Source of the DNA: Bugula neritina
Lineage: Eukaryota > Bryozoa > Gymnolaemata > Cheilostomatida > Bugulidae
Length of the DNA stretch: 64,000 nucleotides
Reading direction: 5' to 3'
Assembly: GCA_964035545.1 (NCBI GenBank)
Contig: OZ037768.1
Span: forward strand, 23,462,819-23,526,818
The notes below the pieces were generated by a model that saw only the letters and a program-made list of their open reading frames with translations, ran no database searches and was not told the DNA's origin. Position numbers and translations under genes: made by a program. Below are positions 22,101 through 45,788 of this stretch, one piece after another (position 1 is the stretch's first letter; each line of letters starts with the position of its first letter).

Positions 22101-24538
22101 TACATATATTATACTCTGTAGACATATATTATACACATATGCACCTCCTTAGCCTTGAGTCTAGAGTCATAGTAGGGTTTAGCTTTCTCTATGCAACTTC
22201 CCAGCTTCTTACTTAGAGATTCAAGTTGTTGAGTGGACTCGGTGAGCTGGGTGCGGAACTTAGCCCGTGCCTCCTGGAAACCAAACATAGAGCTAAGGAC
22301 GAGTGAGTGGAGATAATCACTTAACAAAATACAGAGTATTTAAACCGTTGTTAATGTTAAGTAAATAGTAAAAAATCTCTACTGGGAAATAGATTACATT
22401 TCAAACTTGTATAGAAATTCTTCAATGTCAAACACAAAATGTCTAGGCCTTATGGCTACAGACACTACGGTTCCAAGTTTAGCATTATGGGGGTGGGCTT
22501 TTCATTTGATGTTTGGAAACAATTGCATCGAATCACACCACAATCACAAATTCATTAAATTTTCAAATGGACTATTCAAAATATATCTACACATGAAAGC
22601 TGGACTCAGGACAAGCTAATGGTTATAAATCCCCGACACAATGTCCAGTGTGGTTTCAGTTACAATGGTGAATGTGTCACCATGCAGTTATCAGTAGAGT
22701 TTATGTAACATTGTCTTGTCAAAAGAATGGGAGAAACTGGGGACAAAAGTAGATGGCCTAGAAATAGTTCTAAAATTAGCAAACAATTACATCTGTATTT
22801 ATTGTACAACCAGCAAAATAAAAATTGCCATCAGATGAATTCTAACTCTTTATAAAAGAATTTTGATAACTTGAATAGATTTAAAATTAAAACCTCCAGA
22901 ATTTCTTTAACAGAAATTATCAAATATGTATTCTCAAAGGAATTGAGTAGTAAATGTTTATATAAAGTGCAACGTGTAGTGAACACATGACACATTAGTC
23001 CAGTAACAACTCTAGTCAGTTCTCCTGGGGCTACAGTAATCACCCTTGATGTGTTAACTTGAGACTAGTATACAAAACTACTACTACACAGATACTGTAA
23101 GGTCTGTAGCTGCTGCTATTAGGGTATTGTAGTAGAGCATGCTGTCAGCCAGTAGATTATGCTGTCAGCAATGATCAGCCTTCCACAATATATATATAAG
23201 TTCAATAACTAGTTGACAAGATTACAGTTTATATCAGCTGTTGATATGAAAACCAGCTTGCATGTACAATGCTTGATTGTTAGGACTTCTCTATCTACCA
23301 GAGTCTAAGCAAACTAGGAGTGTATTAAATAGTTGCGTTAACCTGGAATACAACTTAGCACATGACCTCTGTAATGACTTTAATTTAGAGTTGAATGAAA
23401 ACTTCAAAAGAAAGAGTGAAAAGATGCCTTATGGTAGAGGTCAAATGTTATACTTACATCCACATCATTTTCCAGTCTGTTTATTAGTAGGGAGGCTTTA
23501 TTCAAACGCTCCAACTCATGCTGCAAGAACAGAAAACAAAACTTAGTCTAGCATTTGATTTGTAAATAGCAATTATTGGAGAACTTTTATTTGGAATTGT
23601 GAGTTCAAATTTTGCAAGGTTATTCAACGGATCACAATAATAGATTTTAGCTTCTTAAGATCCAAACTTAAGACAAACAAGCTAATAATAAATATGTAAG
23701 AGTTATTATAACACAGAATATGACGATTAAGGGTGTGAATTTTTTGCAAAATAATTAAATTTATGGTGACTGGTGAGAATATATTTTACTGACTATAATT
23801 CACTTTTGATGTCAGCCCATATTGACTAAGAAATAATTTAAATAATTTGCATAGTTTCAATACATTATAAAATCAAACCTATAAATTAGTAAATACCAAC
23901 ACAGATAGGCCTGCTTTGTAATACTTGATAGTTATTGCTATTTAAAAAATATATAAAACAGAAAATAAAATTTGACTGTTAAATAAGTAGTTTGTTGATT
24001 GAAATATGTAATTTTATTTGATCCAAAGATTCATGTAAGGATTCACAGGAGAAGACATGACTTGAGGCATCACTCCACAAAACCTAACCTTAAACTTCAA
24101 TTTAAAGAAAATCCAGCTGAAAAACTAGTCAAGTAAAGAAGCTTAATCAGTTTTGTAATTTTCTTGAGTAGCTATTACTAAAATTATGATTCAAAAACTA
24201 TACCAACTTTATAAATATCAAAATCAAACATTACCATTATTATAAATGGTAAGTATATTTACTGGCTTATCAGTTGATGGCATTGATAATTAAATTATGT
24301 TTTTACTTGTGGTCATAATATTTGCATATTCCAGTATTCAATTCATTGACTTTGAGCTAATATAATGTTTTACTAAAGAGAAATCTAAAGCCTTTAAAAT
24401 TATAACAAATCTTTTTGACTATTGCAATTGTTTATGACTGGGTTATTAATTTTAGAGACAAAATAAGCATTATTATTATGGTACTCATACCTGAATTCTA
24501 GGATCTAATGGCTCGTCGTCCACATCTGCATCAGTCAT
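16160..24538 (-). CDS. SH3BP5: SH3BP5 (Sab/REI-1) family Rab11 GEF
   Basis: Minus-strand coding exons: 24491-24538, 23458-23520, 22145-22273, 20207-20368, 17841-17971 and 16160-17381, giving 584 residues (human SH3BP5 455). SH3BP5 and worm REI-1 activate Rab11 through a long antiparallel coiled coil and also bind JNK at mitochondria. Visible family marks are EPLDPRIQ at 9-16, ELERLNKASLLINRLE, KPYYDSRLKAKE near 69-80, FDTAWQEMLNHAT near 120-132 (human FDSAWQEMLNHAT), and SKSKPYYEMK at about 175-184, where the Lys codon is split across an intron, followed by LYSKALSNLEAISEDIH. Residues about 297-382 are an added Ser/Thr/Asn/Asp tract coded by near-repeat DNA, which explains the extra length. 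The start Met at 24538 follows an acceptor at about 24558, so a 5' UTR intron is likely; a further upstream coding exon cannot be excluded. Confidence 0.93.
16740..17000. repeat. In-exon near-repeat coding the Ser/Thr tract of SH3BP5
   Basis: On the plus strand the DNA is a chain of AGTAGTATTAGTATCAC/AGCAGTATT motifs in 9-18-base steps. On the minus strand it codes a tract of Thr, Ser, Asn and Asp. Long open frames exist in other frames too, as expected for stop-poor repeat DNA. Confidence 0.85.
17590..17740. other. Possible degenerate SINE-like fragment
   Basis: GC-richer block in an SH3BP5 intron. On the minus strand CCTGGTTAGTGGTTAGGGG looks like a tRNA A-box region and is followed by GAACAGGGGCTGACCCACG. 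No clear B box; weak call. Confidence 0.25.
20364..20459. repeat. Triplicated 3' splice site of SH3BP5 exon 4 (32 bp x 3)
   Basis: Three 32-bp units (starts 20364, 20396, 20428). Read on the minus strand, each holds a T-rich tract, TTACTGTTGCAG, then GTACAG. The innermost copy is the acceptor used in the gene model (exon begins at 20368). Confidence 0.92.
20540..21292. mobile_element. MITE-like element with ~34-bp terminal inverted repeats
   Basis: The left end CACGGGCTTTCCATGTATCG and the reverse complement of the right end, CACCGGCTTTCCATGTATCG, match over about 34 bp with two mismatches. Direct AAT at 20537-20539 and 21293-21295 could be a 3-bp target duplication. Both ends carry extra AGATCGATCT and CCATGG motifs. 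The 500-bp middle is AT-rich with no transposase, so the element is non-autonomous. It lies in the SH3BP5 intron between exons 3 and 4. The superfamily is not clear. Confidence 0.75.
21340..21535. repeat. TATACTACAC-type low-complexity run
   Basis: Imperfect TACTATACTATATACTACAC repeats just right of the MITE-like element, in an SH3BP5 intron. Long frames rich in Tyr, Ile and Leu here are artefacts of the repeat. Confidence 0.85.
21945..22144. repeat. ~20-bp array flush with SH3BP5 exon 3 donor
   Basis: About nine imperfect copies of a CATATATTATACTCTGTA-like unit of 20-21 bp run straight into the exon-3 5' splice site at 22144. Confidence 0.85.
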
Positions 24539-25647
24539 TGCATAGAAGAACTGCTGCTGAAAATTGAGTTGGTAACAATAATATGTATATTAATAATTAT
24601 ATCCCTACACAAATAAATTAAATATTGATATTATAAAATAAATTTCGGCAAGCAAAGTAATCGCAAGTTGAAGTAGTAAAACTAAATAAATTGGAGTTGA
24701 TTTAGTACAACTTACTATATAGCTTAATATTTAAATCTAGGCATTTTTATAATATAAAGCTCATAGATCATAAACATCATTACATTTACAGTAATTAAAT
24801 TCAATTAATGTTTAGGTTAAACTTCAACTTGAGTCTTGAACTTGAGTCTCGAAGTAATTATAATTATTTACTTTTACTTTTAGTTTTACTTTTCTGTTTC
24901 AGTAGATTGTCGTTGAGTTACTCGATGTGCATGCTCTACTGATATCTAGTTTTATGATTATAATAACAATATCAAAATTTATAATAATAACTAATAGACA
25001 ATATACGTTTTGGCTAGATAACAGTGTATAGAACTCACACTGAAATTGAACTGGTTGCAATGTAAACAGTTGGACTTAAAATGAATTTCTAGCAGAATTA
25101 GCCTTATGTCCCTATTTTAGTGAAAGAAGGGCTGTTTGAACGTAAGCTGTATAATACCGTAATTTCATTTGATTATAAATGTTCGAGTTTAGCTAAACCC
25201 TCTAAAGACGCGGCCTTTATATTACCCGCAATGTCAAATAGTTTACGACAATAACAAAATATTTTTATGCAATGCTCTCTTTTAGCTGTGTATTGAGTCC
25301 TAATAAGAAAAATGAAAACAGATCATTTCAAACACTCTATCATAGGCATTTTTCTCACAAAACAATTAACAGTCATGTGTTTGCCTGCAAGCAATAAACA
25401 AAAACTAGTCAATATGTAATCATTGATATCTTCTTATTTCTATAAAGTTTCATCATACAGTTTCAAACACTGGTGGAGATCACTGACATGGTATTTTCAT
25501 TGCAAGTGCTTGTAGTTGTAACCAACAAGTAAATTTCTATCTAATTTGTTGATGCTTTACATCAGATGAAGCGATCTGCCTGTTTTTGATGATTGAAAAA
25601 TATTTTAAATAAGCTGAAGTTTTAAAAATTGCAATAATCTGGAAATT
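24539..25647. promoter_or_regulatory. Divergent SH3BP5/FARSA intergenic region
   Basis: 1.1 kb lie between the SH3BP5 start codon (minus) and the FARSA start codon (plus), so both 5' flanks share it. It is AT-rich, with no ORF and no clear TATA or CCAAT element that I would assign. Confidence 0.5.
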
Positions 25648-38969
<13,322 letters not shown>

Positions 38970-41811
38970 TATTGCATCACATCCTGTTAGTGAAGTACAC
39001 AACGTCCCTAAAGTGCATACATTTACATAGTCACTTGTGCAGTTATATGTACCAGTTTCTGCTGGATTTCTATTTGATATAAATAAATAAATTCTGCAAC
39101 ATTTTAAAGTAATTGTTTTTCTTAGATGTAAATGAGCATCCTTCAAGTTACGGCAACTTTATTATGTTTTGACTTTAACTCTGACTATTCAATAGAGGAT
39201 AGACTAACAATAATTTATTGAATAATATTCCAATAATAAGTAGGAAAACGATTAACAAAATAAATTCACGATATATATTGTCTACAACTATAAGAATCAG
39301 ACTACTTGAATATGACAAGTGACAGCTAAGTGCAACAGTCTAGCTATTGTAAGCTCAATAGTAAGAAAGCTCAAGTAGCTGTACATGTTATAAGGTGAAG
39401 GTCAAGTTGTGGTCACTAGATTTACTACAATCGACTTGAAGCAATCGACTCTTTCAACAGAGATGTGTTCTCAAGTTATTTCTATTGCTATATTTAAATG
39501 CAAAAAATAAGAATTTCTGCAATTTAGTGTTCAGAAATATATTTTCATTACACTACAAAAAAACCGCTTTTGGTGTTGGGAAGCTAATAGCAAAATGTTG
39601 ATGACAAATGCTCACAGGGTGTAAGGTTATGTCATGTTACAATAATCAGTCAGTAATAATCAATTGAAGTTATGAATTAGAATGCACTGAGCTATACAAA
39701 TATGGAATGCGAGCCTCTTCAGCCCCAACATCACGTGATAACAATAGCTGCATGATGCAACCTTCTACTACTGCTCAGCCGGCGGAAGTGCAATATTGAG
39801 ACCATATGACACACACAACATCCGTATTTTCACTGCAACTTCTATATTAAGTTGAAGGTGTGTACATCCTATGATCACGGGTCATGGCTTATTAACTTTA
39901 AATTCTAAAGAATAGTTAAACCAAGGGGGAGTTTAAACTAGTTAGTTGACTTTACTGGTAGGAAATGTTTAGCGATGTTATTGTGCATCACCTCCTGATT
40001 GATGCTTAAAATATTATTGTTTGTAGCGTGTCTAGAGCTAATACACATATTGTTTTCAATTAACAATATTGTACTAGTGTAAAAATATTTTGTCAGCTTT
40101 ATCAAAACCATAATTTTTATTTGAAACTTTTAGCATCTTATGTGTACATTTATAACAATCAATTGCAGTTGTGCGATAAGTTACATTAAAAAATAAAATA
40201 TATAGTATAATAATATTTTTTGTTTTTATACAATTTTGGATCAATTTCACATTCTGTTTTGTGCCAAAACATGTAGCTCATATATTGCCACAGTGTTTTA
40301 ATGTCTAGAAACATGGGCATATTATAGTTTAAATAACATGTTTAAACTGATACAATGCACTTCAAACCTTATACTGCTGGTGATAGTATTTTTCACACTA
40401 GTTCTAAATTTTTTATAAGTAGTTTTACATTGTTTTTCTTTATACCCTAGCTGTTTCCATTCTATGGCCCATGCATTAAAGCCTGTATTTGCAGCACCGG
40501 TTTTTATTTAAAAGTTTCGTTTTCAACTAAAAGTACCACAAATATATTTAAGATGTTATACTAAAATATTATTTACTCTTTAATGTGATAGGAGTATAGA
40601 TTATAATGATATAATTTCATGGGGTGGTGCTAAATGTGGCCCTAATTAGGCGTTGCTAAGCAACACTCACCAAACACTTTACTAGAACAGATACAGATTC
40701 ACTGAAGTAACATAATGCTGGAGGAAAGGCTCCATTAACCAAGCTAATCAGAGCCATTTAAACTCATTCTCGTGACTTGAGTGTAAATACCGCCTACACA
40801 TTTCGACCAGGATTCCATTTTGGTGATTTCTAGGCGTAGGTGGTAGTTCACATCACGCTTCATTAGACAGTTTCTAGGTTTCTCGTATTTATCAACAGGT
40901 GGAACGACTAAATGCTAGGCAGGGGGTAATCATTTGCTGCATAGGCAACAATAGTTTCACAAATAAACTGAATTCTGTTGCTCTGCGTAGACTAATAACA
41001 ATGTCTCATTTAAACAATTATATAACAGACGTTATACAATAATTTTGTTAAAAGTTTTCTGATAATTTTCATCGATTTTTAGGTGAGGTGTACATGACTA
41101 TGCACACAATAAGCAACAAAACGTTTAGGAATATCTTTGGAGTTGCACTCTCATTGCAAGCTACTTAGTTTTTAATTTGTCAAGCTGTTAATTATTGGTA
41201 ATAAGTTTTGTATAAAGGACTAGTAAAGCTTATCAAAATATAAAAGTTCAGTTATTTTGCATATCACATAGTTTGACTGTAGCCGCTTGATATGTGTTCT
41301 AAGATTCTGTAAAATTGCTGTACAATTCACACTTACAATAATAAAGTAGTTTTTATATAGTAGTTTATTACAAATATATTCAACATATAAATTAGAGGAA
41401 TTGCAAATTGCTGTGACACCGGGATTGGGGTTGACCAAATTTGGTCGTAAACAATATAACAAGAAAAAACAACATAAATATATCAGTTACTTGCTAAAAC
41501 TTCAACAAAAAACATAACAATAAATATTAACCATTTTTGCTATATTGGTTTTTCAAATCTTCTGCTGATACTTGGTTATAATTTTATAAATTATTTTAAA
41601 TATATTTCTAAGTATAAAAACAATATTAATACAAAAAGGTTTGACTGGCAAATAATATAGTTACGTAGAGTAATTCTAACAAAAGTCATTTTAATTATGC
41701 GAGTCAACACCAAACTTTTACACTAATACATTTTTTTTAACTTTGCATTAGAAATCATATTATGAAATTGTTGAAATCGAGTGTTTCAAAGAACAGCGTT
41801 ACTTCTAGAGA
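38970..41811. other. Convergent intergenic region FARSA / small gene
   Basis: AT-rich region of 2.8 kb with no coding exon I can support. It should hold both 3' UTRs. A GTTGCTAAGCAAC near-palindrome is at 40652-40664. Confidence 0.5.
39082..39087 (+). terminator. FARSA poly(A) signal
   Basis: AATAAA (in AAATAAATAAA) 113 bp after the FARSA stop codon. Confidence 0.7.
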
Positions 41812-43250
41812 TTATGTCAGCATTGCGTACGCCAATAGTCTGCAAAGTCGAAGGCTCCTTCCTTTGCACACGGGATTTTCATTGTAGTTGTTACTCGATC
41901 TCGCCATCTTGGGGTAAGCAGCGTAGCTCAGCACCTGTCTCTTTGCTCTCACAGCTGGCAGGTTGGCTCTTTGCATTAGAGAGGTCAGAATTAGAGACTC
42001 CTCCGCAGGAGCTAAAATGAAATTATTCAAATGATCAATGCAGACAAACTAAGCAAAATAATTAAATAATTCCGCAATATTTCATTTTGCAATACAATAT
42101 TTAAATCAATTTAATAAATTAATAGTTGTTGAAATAGCTTGAAACTTGCCAAAATTTACAAAATTAAAAGAAAATTGCTACAGAAGTAATTGTGAAATGT
42201 TGTTTTGATTTCAAGTTGTATTTTAAGAGTTCTTTTTGATAAATTTCAAAGTAAAATTTCTGCTCTGACTAAAATCAATAAAGGTGGTCGCAGAAGCTTA
42301 CCAGGGCTGCTGGGTAAAGACATCCCTGCTGCCGGCTGCAGGAGTTTGGAGAGCAGAAGAGATAAGATCAGAATAGACCTAAATCTAGCGGTCTTCGTAC
42401 TTCCACAGGGGTTCCAGGATCTGCCCGTTTTGGGTGCCCTGGTATCCGTTGGGCATGATGCGTTTCCATATACTGGTTTGGTTTCATTGAGAACCTCCAT
42501 TCTTTTAAACTAAAATAAAACATAATTTACAATGAATGACAGATGTTTAATAATGTAATCAACACAATTCAAATTGCTTTGATATATAAAAAAATTATAA
42601 TCCAATATATTATATTAATTTTTCAATGTGAAATACAATGTTATTTAATTATAACCAGCCAGGCAATGTAAATAAATGTTGGTTGTTTATAGCAATGGCA
42701 AATTAGATGAAGTTTATAACTGCATGTTGTAAGCAAAAACTATAAAAACATAAATTATTAAATACGACAGGGTGCAGATATGCGAAATGTACTGTATATG
42801 TGGGCTAAAACAAGCGTTGGTTTTGCATAAATTAGTCTTATTTTGATTTTCATCTCCCAATGGAATTGTCAATCAATTCCAAGAATTACTCTCTAAAGGT
42901 GAGGCACTGAGTTTTTAGTTTGGAGAATAAATTAGCTATTAAAATCAGCTGTAGGCTACAAGCGTTTATTCTAACACTTGCAGTTATATTCTATATAAAA
43001 CAGTTGCTATAGCTAGAGTAGAAGAAAAAATTGTTCATTCCAACCCCAGAAGCTTTTGTGCCCTTTACAGAAATGACTTTGAGTATCACAAAAAGCTGCA
43101 AGTTAATTGAAAAATAAATGTTGAAGATACATAAAGCAAGATTTGTGATAAGAAGGCAGCTTCCAAAAAAATAAAAAAATTTTAAATTAAATACAGTTTA
43201 AAGTAATAATTTATTTCTAGAAAAGCAGTAAATATTCTTACCTGCAACAT
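41812..43250 (-). CDS. Unrecognised 138-residue protein, three coding exons
   Basis: Minus-strand exons: 43242-43250 (MLQ only), 42302-42509 and 41812-42011. All junctions fit consensus sites (CAG|GTAAG, TTTTAG, CTG|GTAAGC, TTTTAG) and the frame is continuous, so this is very likely a real gene. The second exon alone has an in-frame Met (MEVLNET), which could be an alternative start. The protein has a polar N-terminus with TRAPKTGRSWNPCGSTKTAR, a short Leu-rich stretch (SILILSLLLSKLL) too internal for a signal peptide, and a basic C-terminal half with VRAKRQVLSYAAYPKMARSS and a Cys/Arg-rich tail. I do not recognise the family. Its upstream region has classical inducible-promoter elements. Confidence 0.72.
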
Positions 43251-43329
43251 GCTATTATAACTTTTCTTGTGATGTTCTAAGCTAATTATAATCCTTTGGT
43301 TTAGCTGCACAGTAGCACTAAGAACTGAA

Positions 43330-43432
43330 CAGATGAGTGATTTTTACATAAATTAACTTTGTTTATATATACATGAATGCATGTGCTTTGACTCAATGAC
43401 GTCATGTGACTAGCAGTACGATTGACCAATAG
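43330..43432 (-). promoter_or_regulatory. TATA + CRE + CCAAT promoter of the 138-residue gene
   Basis: Reading from the gene outward (minus strand): a TATATATA-type box at 43363-43370, a perfect palindromic CRE TGACGTCA at 43397-43404, and a CCAAT motif at about 43425-43429. With the usual 25-30 bp spacing, transcription would start near 43335, giving a 5' exon of about 90 bp that ends at the donor at 43242. No other gene here shows such a set. Confidence 0.6.
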
Positions 43433-45788
43433 GAACAACCCATGAGTATTAATACTTGGAACAGCTACGCTATCAAACTTTCTTCATTATGATAATGTCA
43501 TTTTCACAGCACGTCCTTTGAATATCACTGCAGACAGCAGTGGTCTCGGCTGTCGGCATGAGTCATGGCTTAGAGAATCGAGTCCCAACAATATACAAGC
43601 CATTTTATCCCCAGGGGGCGCTCTTTACATAGTATCTGTCACTCGGCCATGTTTTACTTCTTATTCATAGGGCTAATAATTCTCTTGAATAAGCTTTTTA
43701 TGCATCATGTGACAAGATTTCAGTGAAAACACAATTGGATCAGCTGTTACAAACTACACATATATAAAAATATTCTTAATGCAGATAGTTTTGCTGTCAA
43801 AAGTTGTACATTCAATAGGAATAGAAAAAGATATTGCACTTGGCTGCTAAATTATAGTTATAGAGTATAGAGCGTGAGTACACATTTAGTGTCCAAGCAG
43901 CTCAGTCTATTACACTATATGTCATTATTGAAGTATGTCGGCTTATTCAAATGCCTTTGAACATACAAAGTCTACCAACTTTAAAACATCACCTGATTTT
44001 AAAAAATTATGATGATGAAAGTTTCTTGTAGAAATGTCTTCAAGTTTTCAAAGCAAGGAATGTTGTACTTCTTTAGCCTTGAAATAAACCAAAAGAGTTT
44101 TGCAATGTTTGTTTACAAACTATTTATATAGTGCCGTGTTTTTGGTTAGCACCAGTCTTGACTTTATTTAGTTAAATAGCTAATGGATGCCTCCCATTAT
44201 GTTTTGCAATGAGGCCAGACATGCACAGGTTATGCAATGCTAAGACAATGAGGCCGGTCAAAGGTGCTGTAAGAAAATAGCTCCACCTTATTTAATTGTC
44301 TAAACTACAGGCTTCTTGGCTTCCTAGCAACAACATAACATGTAGGGAACAATAGATGAGCATGTGCCCAGCATACATTCCACAAACTAAATTGGAATTG
44401 TTTAGCATTTCCTAGCAACTTTGAGGTATTTTGAGGAGATATTTTAAGAAGCGAAAATAATCATTAGCTTTAACCCGTGAGTCATGACCTTTGCATATGT
44501 TGCGACACTGTACTGGCTGCAGCAGCAAACAAGGATTTTAGAGTAACTTCTCTAATTCTATTATTAAATTAGGTTTTTTTGCTGCCGTGGGTTGCAGCTT
44601 GCTGTCATTTACTTGTTGGCTTCATGTTGAAATGCAGACAAACTGTGTTGAAATGCTTGAGGAATGCTTTTAATACAAACATTTTTTACATCAGCTTGAG
44701 CAATGTCAGGTCAGTTCATTGTATCTCTCTTATAATAGCCTGAGTAGTATTATTGTCAGCTAAAGGTGGCCTACACATGGTTCTCGTTGTTGTGGAAGCT
44801 GTGAGAGCTTAGGCTTCATGTGAAAATATACTTCCAGCAAATAGGAAATCATAAAGATATCCCGTAGTTTATGTTCTTATTGGAGACCTTTTCAATAGTT
44901 GGCAGTCCCACTTTTTCACCCCACCCCATACTAACGTTTCTAGTCAGTAGAGTTTTGTAAAATACATGAGTAAACTTTTTGAAAATGCAGATTTATCGGC
45001 CAACAGAAAGATTTTGAGAACTATTTTTTTGGTTTGACTAGTTAATGCCAGCAAAAATTAAGCATCTGGTTTTGATTTTATTTGTTGTAGTGGAAGTTGT
45101 GAGACTTTTTAATTTGAAAATTAAATTATGTATTCTTTTTGACAAGATTAACGAATCTTTTCAAATTCTCTTCTGATTAAATGGGATAAAAATTGTTGCA
45201 AAATGGAAAGCTATAAAATATTGCTGATTTAATATTTCATAATTTAGGCGGTATTTAGCTGCAATGATAGATACAACAAGTGACTGCATGTGAATTTTAT
45301 AACGACCTTGACATCTGTATAGATATAGAAATTATACTACTAGCTATACTTAAAAATACCCCTGTATGTATACATTTACAGTATATTTGTGGAATAAGTT
45401 CTCCTGTAACAAAAGAGACAGGAAATACCCAAGTTAGGGCGTGAATGAAATACTACAATTGCTATTACATATGGAAGCTCTATATTTGGGTAAAGCACAT
45501 TATAAATAGACACAAAATCAATTTCATACAAAATGATTGAGAATTAAACACATGTTAGATTATCTAACATTGATTTAAATAGTGTAAAACGTTTTACTGC
45601 AGGTATAAGTAAGAAAGTAAATATGAGTTACCTCTTTCAAGCTATTCAATACAAATACAAGCCAAAAATTCAATTGTTTAAAAATAGACACATATCAACA
45701 GAGAAAGGTGGGCTACCGAATATTATGTCAGTAAGTAGATCTTCTGAGTCCTTAGCAACAGTTGCTAAGGGGGTAAGGACATGCTGAC
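43433..45788. other. Intergenic region between the small gene and NWD1-like gene
   Basis: 2.3 kb with no supported ORF. Short direct copies of GCAATGAGGCC-like text occur near 44210 and 44250, and CCTAGCAAC motifs near 44325 and 44410. The right end contains the NWD1-like 3' UTR. Confidence 0.5.
45750..45770. promoter_or_regulatory. 21-bp perfect palindrome in NWD1-like 3' UTR
   Basis: Arms CCTTAGCAAC and GTTGCTAAGG flank a single A, 18 bp after the NWD1-like stop codon. As RNA it could form a 3' UTR hairpin; as DNA the arms resemble RFX X-box half sites (GTTGCYA). Confidence 0.45.
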
